Positions 50,329 to 60,955 of a DNA stretch of 64,000 bases are shown in pieces. Numbering within the stretch: position 1 is the stretch's first letter; every line of letters starts with the position of its first letter. A model generated the notes under the pieces. The model was not told where the DNA came from. It searched no databases and saw only the letters and a list, made by a program, of their open reading frames with translations. The stretch is from Ptiloglossa arizonensis (Eukaryota > Arthropoda > Insecta > Hymenoptera > Colletidae). Where the stretch lies: assembly GCF_051014685.1 (NCBI RefSeq), contig NW_027478969.1:62001-126000 (forward strand), written 5' to 3'. The position numbers and the translations under genes were made by a program.

Positions 50329-51685
50329 AGCCTCGGGGAATAGTACGCACACCGTTGTAATCGGGCGAGTTTCTACTTTCAGACGCAACAGAAATTTTGT
50401 GGATTGGTCAATCCGTTCGCGAGATATGGCAGTTTGGAGGTAAGAGACGCTTGAGAAACTCAAAATTTTCGCAGTTCTGATGATCGAAACGAATAACTAG
50501 AACGGCCTAGGGGAAAACTACACCTACCGTTGTAATCGGGCGAGTTTCTACTTTCAGATGCAACAGAAACTTTGCGGATTGGTGAATCCGTTCGCGAGAT
50601 ATGGCAGTTTGGAGGTAAGAAACGCTTGAGAAACTCAAAATTTTCCTAGTTCTGATGCTCGAAACGAATAACTAGAACGGCCTAGGGGAAAACTACACAC
50701 ACCGTTGTAATCGGGCGAGTCTCTACTTTCAGATGCAACAGAAATTTTGCGGATTGGTCAAACCGATCGCGAGATATGGCAGTTTGGATGTATGAAACGC
50801 TTGAGAAACTCAAAATTTTCGCAGTTCGGATGCTCGAAACGAATAACTGGAACGGCCTAGGGGAAAACTACACACACCGTTGTAATCGGGCGAGTTTCTA
50901 CTTTCAGATGCAGCAGACATTTTGCGGATTGATCAATCCGTTCGCGAGATATGGCAGTTTGGAAATAAGAAACGCTTGAGAAACTCAAAATTTTCGCAGT
51001 TCTGATGCTCGAAACGAGTAACTAGAACGGCCTAGGGGAAAAGTACGCATACCGTTGTAATCGGGCGAGTTTCTACTTTCAGATGCAACAGAAATTTTGC
51101 GGATTGGTCAATCCGTTCGCGAGATATGGCAGTTTGGATGTAAGAAACGCTTGAGAAACTCAAAATTTTCGCAGTTCTGATGCTCGAAACGAATAACTGG
51201 AACGGCCTAGGGGAAAAGTACGCATACCGTTGTAATCGCGCGAGTTTCTACTTTCACATGCAGCAGAAATTTTGCGGATTGATCAATCCGTTCGCGAGAT
51301 ATGGCAGTTTGGAGATAAGAAACGTTTGAGAAACTCAAAATTTTCGCAGTTCTGATGCTCGAAACGAGTAACTTGAACGGCCTAGGGGAAAAGTACGCAT
51401 ACCGTTGTAATCGGGCGAGTTTCTACTTTCACATGCAGCAGAAATTTTGCGGTTTGATCAATCCGTTCGCGAGATATGGCAGTTTGGAGATAAGAAACGC
51501 TTGAGAAACTCAAAATTTTCGCAGTTCTGATGCTCGAAACGAGTAACTAGAACGGCCTAGGGGAAATGTACGCATACCGTTGTAATCGGGCGAGTTTCTA
51601 CTTTCAGATGCAACAGAAATTTTGCGGATTGGTCAATCCGTTCGCGAGATATGGCAGTTTGGATGTAAGAAACGCTTGAGAAACT
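50329..51685 (+). repeat. Non-HOR block inside copy 1 of the large duplication
   Basis: After M1-M3 and most of M4, about eight monomers of another type follow. Markers are gaacagcctcgggg, cagacgcaac with ttttgtgg, gatgatcgaaac, ggtgaatccg, tttcctagttc, ggtcaaaccgatcg, cacatgcagcag and aacttgaacgg. None has the A deletion. The types resemble those at 60,956-64,000, so this block looks like a piece of the flanking satellite now carried inside HOR DNA. It is repeated at 59,599-60,955. Confidence 0.8.
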
Positions 51686-52124
51686 CAAAATTTTCGCAGT
51701 TCTGATGCTCGAAACGAGTAACTAGAACGGCCTAGGGGAAAAGCACGCATACTGTTGTAATCGGGCGAGTTTCTACTTTCAGATGCAACAGAAATTTTGC
51801 GGATGGATCAATCCGTTCGCGAGATATGGCAGTTTGGAGATAAGAAGGGCTTGAGAAACTCAAATTTTCGCAGTTCTGATGCTCGAAACGAGTAACTAGA
51901 ACGGCCTAGGGGAAAAGTGCCCATACCGTTGTAATTTGGCGAGTTTCTACTTTCCGATGCAACAGCAATTTTGCGGATTGATCAATCCGTTCGCGAGATA
52001 TGGCAGTTTGGAGATAAGAAACGCTTGAGAAACTCAAAATTTTCGCAGTTCTGATGCTCGAAACGAGTAACTAGAACGGCCTAGGGGAAAAGTACGCTTA
52101 CCGTTGTAATCGGGCGAGTTTCTA

Positions 52125-54397
52125 CTTTCAGATGCAACAGAAATTTTGCGGATTAGTCAATCCGTTCGCGAGATATGGCAGTTTGGAGGTAAAAAACGCT
52201 TGAGAAACTCAAAATTTTCGCCGTTCTGATGCTCGAAACGAATAACTAGAACGGCCTTGGGGAAAAGTGCGAATACCGTTGTAATCGGGCGAGTTTCTAC
52301 TTTCAGATGCAATAGAAATTTTGCGGATTGGTCAATCGGTTCGCGAGATATGGCAGTTTGGAGGTAAGAAACACTTGAGAAACTCAAAATTTGCGCAGTT
52401 CTGATGCTCGAAACGAATAACTAGAACGGCCTAGCGGAAAAGTGCGCATACCGTTGTAATCGGGCGAGTTTCTACTTTCAGATGCAACAGAAACTTTGCG
52501 GATTGGTCATTCCGTTCGCGAGATATGGCAGTTTGGAGGTAAGAAACGCTTGAGAAACTCAAAATATTCGCAGTTCTGATTTTCGAAACGAATAACTAGA
52601 ACGGCCTAGGTGAAAAGTGCCCATACCGTTGTAATTTGGCGAGTTTCTACTTTCCGATGCAACAGCAATTTTGCGGATTGATCAATCCGTTCGCGAGATA
52701 TGGCAGTTTGGAGATAAGAAACGCTTAAGAAACTCAAAATTTTCGCAGTTCTGATGCTCGAAACGAGTAACTAGAACGGCCTAGGGGAAAAGTACGCTTA
52801 CCGTTGTAATCGGGCGAGTTTCTACTTTCAGATGCAACAGAAATTTTGCGGATTAGTCAATCCGTTCGCGAGATATGGCAGTTTGGAGGTAAAAAACGCT
52901 TGAGAAACTCAAAATTTTCGCAGTTCTGATGCTCGAAACGAATAACTGGAACGGCCTAGGGGAAAACTACACATACCGTTGTAATCGGGCGAGTTTCTAC
53001 TTTCAGATGCAACAGAAATTTTGCGGATTGATCAATCCGTTCGCGAGATATGGCAGTTTGGAGATAAGAAACGCTTGAGAAACACAAAATTTTCGCAGTT
53101 CTGATGCTCGAAACGAGTAACTAGAACGGCCTAGGGGAAAAGCACGCATACTGTTGTAATCGGGCGAGTTTCTACTTTCAGATGCAACAGAAATTTTGCG
53201 GATGGATCAATCCGTTCGCGAGATATGGCAGTTTGTAGATAAGAAACGCTTGAGAAACTCAAATTTTCGCAGTTCTGATGCTCGAAACGAGTAACTAGAA
53301 CGGCCTAGGGGAAAAGTGCCCATACCGTTGTAATTTGGCGAGTTTCTACTTTCCGATGCAACAGCAATTTTGCGGATTGATCAATCCGTTCGCGAGATAT
53401 GGCAGTTTGGAGATAAGAAACGCTTGAGAAACTCAAAATTTTCGCAGTTCTGATGCTCGAAACGAGTAACTAGAACGGCCTAGGGGAAAAGTACGCTTAC
53501 CGTTGTAATCGGGCGAGTTTCTACTTTCAGATGCAACGGAAATTTTGCGGATTAGTCAATCCGTTCGCGAGATATGGCAGTTTGGAGGTAAGAAACGCTT
53601 GAGAAACTCAAAATTTTCGCCGTTCTGATGCTCGAAACGAATAACTAGAACGGCCTAGGGGAAAAGTACGCATACCGTTGTAATCGGGCGGGTCTCTACT
53701 TTCAGATGCAACAGAAATTTTGCGGATTGGTCAATCCGTTCGCGAGATATGGCAGTTTGTAGGTAAGAAACGCTTGAGAAACTCAAAATTTTCGCAGTTC
53801 TGATGCTCGAAACGAATAACTGGAACGGCCTAGGGGAAAACTACACATACCGTTGTAATCGGGCGAGTTTCTACTTTCAGATGCAACAGAAATTTTGCGG
53901 ATTGATCAATCCGTTCGCGAGATATGGCAGTTTGGAGATAAGAAACGCTTGAGAAACACAAAATTTTCGCAGTTCTGATGCTCGAAACGAGTAACTAGAA
54001 CGGCCTAGGGGAAAAGCACGCATACTGTTGTAATCGGGCGAGTTTCTACTTTCAGATGCAACAGAAATTTTGCGGATGGATCAATCCGTTCGCGAGATAT
54101 GGCAGTTTGGAGATAAGAAGGGCTTGAGAAACTCAAATTTTCGCAGTTCTGATGCTCGAAACGAGTAACTAGAACGGCCTAGGGGAAAAGTGCCCATACC
54201 GTTGTAATTTGGCGAGTTTCTACTTTCCGATGCAACAGCAATTTTGCGGATTGATCAATCCGTTCGCGAGATATGGCAGTTTGGAGATAAGAAACGCTTG
54301 AGAAACTCAAAATTTTCGCAGTTCTGATGCTCGAAACGAGTAACTAGAACGGCCTAGGGGAAAAGTACGCTTACCGTTGTAATCGGGCGAGTTTCTA
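52125..54397 (+). repeat. 13-monomer HOR variant, duplicated copy (2,273 bp)
   Basis: Partner of 42,855-45,127 within the 9,270-bp duplication, with cgaaacgagtaac where that copy has cgaaacgactaac. Confidence 0.8.
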
Positions 54398-55621
54398 CTT
54401 TCAGATGCAACAGAAATTTTGCGGATTAGTCAATCCGTTCGCGAGATATGGCAGTTTGGAGGTAAGAAACGCTTGAGAAACTCAAAATTTTCGCCGTTCT
54501 GATGCTCGAAACGAATAACTAGAACGGCCTTGGGGAAAAGTGCGCATACCGTTGTAATCGGGCGAGTTTCTACTTTCAGATGCAACAGAAACTTTGCGGA
54601 TTGGTCATTCCGTTCGCGAGATATGGCAGTTTGGAGGTAAGAAACGCTTGAGAAACTCAAAATATTCGCAGTTCTGATTTTCGAAACGAATAACTAGAAC
54701 GGCCTAGGTGAAAAGTGCCCATACCGTTGTAATTTGGCGAGTTTCTACTTTCCGATGCAACAGCAATTTTGCGGATTGATCAATCCGTTCGCGAGATATG
54801 GCAGTTTGGAGATAAGAAACGCTTGAGAAACTCAAAATTTTCGCAGTTCTGATGCTCGAAACGAGTAACTAGAACGGCCTAGGGGAAAAGTACGCTTACC
54901 GTTGTAATCGGGCGAGTTTCTACTTTCAGATGCAACAGAAATTTTGCGGATTAGTCAATCCGTTCGCGAGATATGGCAGTTTGTAGGTAAGAAACGCTTG
55001 AGAAACTCAAAATTTTCGCAGTTCTGATGCTCGAAACGAATAACTGGAACGGCCTAGGGGAAAACTACACATACCGTTGTAATCGGGCGAGTTTCTACTT
55101 TCAGATGCAACAGAAATTTTGCGGATTGATCAATCCGTTCGCGAGATATGGCAGTTTGGAGATAAGAAACGCTTGAGAAACACAAAATTTTCGCAGTTCT
55201 GATGCTCGAAACGAGTAACTAGAACGGCATAGGGGAAAAGCACGCATACTGTTGTAATCGGGCGAGTTTCTACTTTCAGATGCAACAGAAATTTTGCGGA
55301 TGGATCAATCCGTTCGCGAGATATGGCAGTTTGTAGATAAGAAACGCTTGAGAAACTCAAATTTTCGCAGTTCTGATGCTCGAAACGAGTAACTAGAACG
55401 GCCTAGGGGAAAAGTGCCCATACCGTTGTAATTTGGCGAGTTTCTACTTTCCGATGCAACAGCAATTTTGCGGATTGATCAATCCGTTCGCGAGATATGG
55501 CAGTTTGGAGATAAGAAACGCTTGAGAAACTCAAAATTTTCGCAGTTCTGATGCTCGAAACGAGTAACTAGAACGGCCTAGGGGAAAAGTACGCTTACCG
55601 TTGTAATCGGGCGAGTTTCTA
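54398..55621 (+). repeat. 7-monomer HOR variant, duplicated copy (1,224 bp)
   Basis: Partner of 45,128-46,351. It has gatgctcg at 54,501 where that copy has ggtgctcg, and aggggaaaag where that copy has agaggaaaag. Confidence 0.75.
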
Positions 55622-57371
55622 CTTTCAGATGCAACAGAAATTTTGCGGATTAGTCAATCCGTTCGCGAGATATGGCAGTTTGGAGGTAAGAAACGCTTGA
55701 GAAACTCAAAATTTTCGCCGTTCTGATGCTCGAAACGAATAACTAGAACGGCCTTGGGGAAAAGTGCGCATACCGTTGTAATCGGGCGAGTTTCTACTTT
55801 CAGATGCAATAGAAATTTTGCGGATTGGTCAATCGGTTCGCGAGATATGGCAGTTTGGAGGTAAGAAACACTTGAGAAACTCAAAATTTTCGCAGTTCTG
55901 ATGCTCGAAATGAATAACTGGAACGGCCTAGGGGAAAACTACACATACCGTTGTAATCGGGCGAGTTTCTACTTTCAGATGCAATAGAAATTTTGCGGAT
56001 TGGTCAATCGGTTCGCGAGATATGGCAGTTTGGAGGTAAGAAACACTTGAGAAACTCAAAATTTGCGCAGTTCTGATGCTCGAAACGAATAACTAGAACG
56101 GCCAAGCGGAAAAGTGCGCATACCGTTGTAATCGGGCGAGTTTCTACTTTCAGATGCAACAGAAACTTTGCGGATTGGTCATTCCGTTCGCGAGATATGG
56201 CAGTTTGGAGGTAAGAAACGCTTGAGAAACTCAAAATTTTCGCAGTTCTGATGCTCGAAACGAATAACTAGATCGGCCTAGGGGAAAAGTGCGCATACCG
56301 TTGTAATTGGGCGAGTATCTACTTTCAGAAGCAACAGAAATTTTGCGGATTGGTCAATCCGTTCGCGAGATATGGCAGTTTGGAGATAAGAAACGCTTGA
56401 GAAACTCAAAATTTTCGCAGTTCTGATGCTCGAAATGAATAACTGGAACGGCCTAGGGGAAAACTACACATACCGTTGTAATCGGGCGAGTTTCTACTTT
56501 CAGATGCAACAGAAATTTTGCGGATAGGTCAATCCGTTCGCGAGATATGGCAGTTTGGATGTAAGAAACGCTTGAGAAACACAAAATTTTCGCAGTTCTG
56601 ATGCTCGAAACGAATAACTAGAATGGCCTAGGGGAAAAGTACGCATACCGTTGTAATCGGGCGAGTTTCTACTTTCAGATGCATCAGAAATTTTGCGGAT
56701 TGGTCAATCCGTTCGCGAGATATGGCAGTTTGGAGGTAAGAAACGCTTGAGAAACTCAAAATTTTCACAGTTCTGATGCTCGAAATGAATAACTGGAACG
56801 GCCTAGGGGAAAACTACACATACCGTTGTAATCGGGCAAGTTTCTACTTTCAGACGCAACAGAAATTTTGCGGATTGGTCAATCCGTTCGCGAGATATGG
56901 CTGTTTGGAGGTAAGAAACGCTTGAGAAACTCAAAATTTTCGCAGTTCTGATGCTCGAAACGAATAACTCGAACGGCCTAGGGGAAAAGTGCGCATACCG
57001 TTGTAATCGGGCGAGTTTCTTCTTTCAGATGCAACAGAAATTTTGCGGATCGGTCAATCCGTTCGCGAGATATGGCAGTTTGGATGTAAGAAACGCTTGA
57101 GGAACTCAAAATTTTCGCAGTTCTGATGCTCGAAACGAACAACTGGAACGGCCTAGGGGAAAACTACACATACCGTTGTAATCGGGCGAGTTTCTTCTTT
57201 CAGATGCAACAGAAATTTTGCGGATCGGTCAATCCGTTCGCGAGATATGGCAGTTTGGATGTAAGAAACGCTTGAGGAACTCAAAATTTTCGCAGTTCTG
57301 ATGCTCGAAACGAGTAACTAGAACGGCCTAGGTGAAAAGTACGCTTACCGTTGTAATCGGGCGAGTTTCTA
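55622..57371 (+). repeat. 10-monomer HOR derivative, duplicated copy (1,750 bp)
   Basis: Partner of 46,352-48,101, with aaaactac where that copy has aagactac and gaggaactc where that copy has gagggactc. It contains cassette copy 5. Confidence 0.75.
56322..57021 (+). repeat. Four-monomer cassette, copy 5 (700 bp)
   Basis: Partner of 47,052-47,751 within the large duplication, with the same gaatggcc and taactcgaac changes. Confidence 0.8.
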
Positions 57372-58945
57372 CTTTCAGATGCAACAGAAATTTTGCGGAT
57401 TAGTCAATCCGTTCGCGAGATATGGCAGTTTGGAGGTAAGAAACGCTTGAGAAACTCAAAATTTTCGCCGTTCTGATGCTCGAAACGAATAACTAGAACG
57501 GCCTTGGGGAAAAGTGCGCATACCGTTGTAATCGGGCGAGTTTCTACTTTCAGATGCAATAGAAATTTTGCGGATTGGTCAATCGGTTCGCGAGATATGG
57601 CAGTTTGGAGGTAAGAAACACTTGAGAAACTCAAAATTTGCGCAGTTCTGATGCTCGAAACGAATAACTAGAACGGCCTAGCGGAAAAGTGCGCATACCG
57701 TTGTAATCGGGCGAGTTTCTACTTTCAGATGCAACAGAAACTTTGCGGATTGGTCATTCCGTTCGCGAGATATGGCAGTTTGGAGGTAAGAAACGCTTGA
57801 GAAACTCAAAATTTTCGCAATTCTGATTTTCGAAACGAATAACTAGAACGGCCTAGGTGAAAAGTGCGCATACCGTTGTAATCGGGCGAGCTTCTACTTT
57901 CAGAAGCAATAGAAATTTTGCGGATTGGTCAATCCGTTCGCGAGATATGGCAGTTTGGAGATAAGAAACGCTTGAGAAACTCAAAATTTTCGCAGTTCTG
58001 ATGCTCGAAACGAATAACTAGATCGGCCTAGGGGAAAAGTGCGCATACCGTTGTAATCGGGCGAGTATCTACTTTCAGAAGCAACAGAAATTTTGCGGAT
58101 TGGTCAATCCGTTCGCGAGATATGGCAGTTTGGAGATAAGAAACGCTTGAGAAACTCAAAATTTTCGCAGTTCTGATGCTCGAAACGAATAACTAGAACG
58201 GCCTAGGGGAAAAGTACGCATACCGTTGTAATCGGGCGAGTCTCTACTTTCAGATGCAACAGAAATTTTGCGGATTGGTCAATCCGTTCGCGAGATATGG
58301 CAGTTTGTAGGTAAGAAACGCTTGAGAAACTCAAAATTTTCGCAGTTCTGATGCTCGAAACGAATAACTGGAACGGCCTAGGGGAAAACTACACATACCG
58401 TTGTAATCGGGCGAGTTTCTACTTTCAGATGCAACAGAAATTTTGCGGATTGATCAATCCGTTCGCGAGATATGGCAGTTTGGAGATAAGAAACGCTTGA
58501 GAAACACAAAATTTTCGCAGTTCTGATGCTCGAAACGAGTAACTAGAACGGCCTAGGGGAAAAGCACGCATACTGTTGTAATCGGGCGAGTTTCTACTTT
58601 CAGATGCAACAGAAATTTTGCGGATGGATCAATCCGTTCGCGAGATATGGCAGTTTGGAGATAAGAAACGCTTGAGAAACTCAAATTTTCGCAGTTCTGA
58701 TGCTCGAAACGAGTAACTAGAACGGCCTAGGGGAAAAGTGCCCATACCGTTGTAATTTGGCGAGTTTCTACTTTCCGATGCAACAGCAATTTTGCGGATT
58801 GATCAATCCGTTCGCGAGATATGGCAGTTTGGAGATAAGAAACGCTTGAGAAACTCAAAATTTTCGCAGTTCTGATGCTCGAAACGAGTAACTAGAACGG
58901 CCTAGGGGAAAAGTACGCTTACCGTTGTAATCGGGCGAGTTTCTA
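57372..58945 (+). repeat. Canonical nine-monomer HOR unit
   Basis: Partner of 48,102-49,675. M1-M9 in order with M8 at 174 bp. Its M4 has the private change gaagcaatag at 57,910. Confidence 0.85.
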
Positions 58946-59598
58946 CTTTCAGATGCAACAGAAATTTTGCGGATTAGTCAATCCGTTCGCGAGATATGGC
59001 AGTTTGGAGGTAAGAAACGCTTGAGAAACTCAAAATTTTCGCCGTTCTGATGCTCGAAACGAATAACTAGAACGGCCTTGGGGAAAAGTGCGCATACCGT
59101 TGTAATCGGGCGAGTTTCTACTTTCAGATGCAATAGAAATTTTGCGGATTGGTCAATCGGTTCGCGAGATATGGCAGTTTGGAGGTAAGAAACACTTGAG
59201 AAACTCAAAATTTGCGCAGTTCTGATGCTCGAAACGAATAACTAGAACGGCCTAGCGGAAAAGTGCGCATACCGTTGTAATCGGGCGAGTTTCTACTTTC
59301 AGATGCAACAGAAACTTTGCGGATTGGTCATTCCGTTCGCGAGATATGGCAGTTTGGAGGTAAGAAACGCTTGAGAAACTCAAAATTTTCGCAGTTCTGA
59401 TTTTCGAAACGAATAACTAGAACGGCCTAGGTGAAAAGTGCGCATACCGTTGTAATCGGGCGAGTTTCTACTTTCAGAAGCAACAGAAATTTTGCGGATT
59501 GGTCAATCCGTTCGCGAGATATGGCAGTTTGGAGATAAGAAACGCTTGAGAAACTCAAAATTTTCGCAGTTCTGATGCTCGAAACGAATAACTAGAAC

Positions 59599-60955
59599 AG
59601 CCTCGGGGAATAGTACGCACACCGTTGTAATCGGGCGAGTTTCTACTTTCAGACGCAACAGAAATTTTGTGGATTGGTCAATCCGTTCGCGAGATATGGC
59701 AGTTTGGAGGTAAGAGACGCTTGAGAAACTCAAAATTTTCGCAGTTCTGATGATCGAAACGAATAACTAGAACGGCCTAGGGGAAAACTACACCTACCGT
59801 TGTAATCGGGCGAGTTTCTACTTTCAGATGCAACAGAAACTTTGCGGATTGGTGAATCCGTTCGCGAGATATGGCAGTTTGGAGGTAAGAAACGCTTGAG
59901 AAACTCAAAATTTTCCTAGTTCTGATGCTCGAAACGAATAACTAGAACGGCCTAGGGGAAAACTACACACACCGTTGTAATCGGGCGAGTCTCTACTTTC
60001 AGATGCAACAGAAATTTTGCGGATTGGTCAAACCGATCGCGAGATATGGCAGTTTGGATGTATGAAACGCTTGAGAAACTCAAAATTTTCGCAGTTCGGA
60101 TGCTCGAAACGAATAACTGGAACGGCCTAGGGGAAAACTACACACACCGTTGTAATCGGGCGAGTTTCTACTTTCAGATGCAGCAGACATTTTGCGGATT
60201 GATCAATCCGTTCGCGAGATATGGCAGTTTGGAAATAAGAAACGCTTGAGAAACTCAAAATTTTCGCAGTTCTGATGCTCGAAACGAGTAACTAGAACGG
60301 CCTAGGGGAAAAGTACGCATACCGTTGTAATCGGGCGAGTTTCTACTTTCAGATGCAACAGAAATTTTGCGGATTGGTCAATCCGTTCGCGAGATATGGC
60401 AGTTTGGATGTAAGAAACGCTTGAGAAACTCAAAATTTTCGCAGTTCTGATGCTCGAAACGAATAACTGGAACGGCCTAGGGGAAAAGTACGCATACCGT
60501 TGTAATCGCGCGAGTTTCTACTTTCACATGCAGCAGAAATTTTGCGGATTGATCAATCCGTTCGCGAGATATGGCAGTTTGGAGATAAGAAACGTTTGAG
60601 AAACTCAAAATTTTCGCAGTTCTGATGCTCGAAACGAGTAACTTGAACGGCCTAGGGGAAAAGTACGCATACCGTTGTAATCGGGCGAGTTTCTACTTTC
60701 ACATGCAGCAGAAATTTTGCGGTTTGATCAATCCGTTCGCGAGATATGGCAGTTTGGAGATAAGAAACGCTTGAGAAACTCAAAATTTTCGCAGTTCTGA
60801 TGCTCGAAACGAGTAACTAGAACGGCCTAGGGGAAATGTACGCATACCGTTGTAATCGGGCGAGTTTCTACTTTCAGATGCAACAGAAATTTTGCGGATT
60901 GGTCAATCCGTTCGCGAGATATGGCAGTTTGGATGTAAGAAACGCTTGAGAAACT
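59599..60955 (+). repeat. Non-HOR block inside copy 2 of the large duplication
   Basis: Partner of 50,329-51,685. In this copy it runs straight into domain E rather than back into M8, which shows where copy 2 ends. Confidence 0.8.

Larger units (their letters stand above)
42416..51685 (+). repeat. 53-monomer tandem duplication, copy 1 (9,270 bp)
   Basis: Every marker in this stretch recurs exactly 9,270 bp downstream, including rare ones: aagaaggg, ggtaaaaaac, caacggaaa, gatcatag-type noise, gaatggcc, taactcgaac, gaacagcctcgggg, gatgatcgaaac and tttcctagttc. 9,270 is 53 x 175 minus 5, and the unit holds five 174-bp monomers at its M8 positions. By eye I found only six differences between copies (at 44,021, 45,232, 45,963, 46,667, 48,008 and 48,640 in this copy). 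A few may have been missed. The left limit is set by aaacacaaaa here against aaactcaaaa at 51,685. Confidence 0.9.
37434..60955 (+). repeat. Domain D: higher-order repeat region with 53-monomer duplication
   Basis: M-type order resumes at 37,434. M1 starts lie at 39,008, 41,281, 42,855, 45,128, 46,352, 48,102, 49,676, 52,125, 54,398, 55,622, 57,372 and 58,946. Units are 13, 9, 13, 7, 10, 9 and 14 monomers, and then the series 13, 7, 10, 9 repeats because of the 9,270-bp duplication. No gene or foreign sequence is present. Confidence 0.88.
51686..60955 (+). repeat. 53-monomer tandem duplication, copy 2 (9,270 bp)
   Basis: Second copy of 42,416-51,685, adjacent and in the same orientation. Homology at this shift runs to 61,003, where cctcgggg replaces cctagggg, so the exchange point lies between 51,686 and 51,733. 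A private change is gaagcaatag at 57,910. Such near-identity in satellite DNA implies a very recent unequal exchange, or a duplicated stretch in the assembly. Confidence 0.9.

Noticed and set aside
40632..60249. Plus-strand ATG frames of 67-73 codons at 40,632, 45,149, 50,776 and 60,046.
   Set aside because: They start in gatatggcag-type positions of ordinary monomers and run through about 1.2 monomers after point changes remove a stop. The pair at 50,776 and 60,046 is the 9,270-bp duplication, not independent conservation.
51686..60955. Declaring the 9,270-bp repeat an assembly error.
   Set aside because: At least six scattered differences separate the copies, and they join in register, which fits real unequal exchange. 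An error cannot be excluded without reads, so it is reported as a finding with that caveat.
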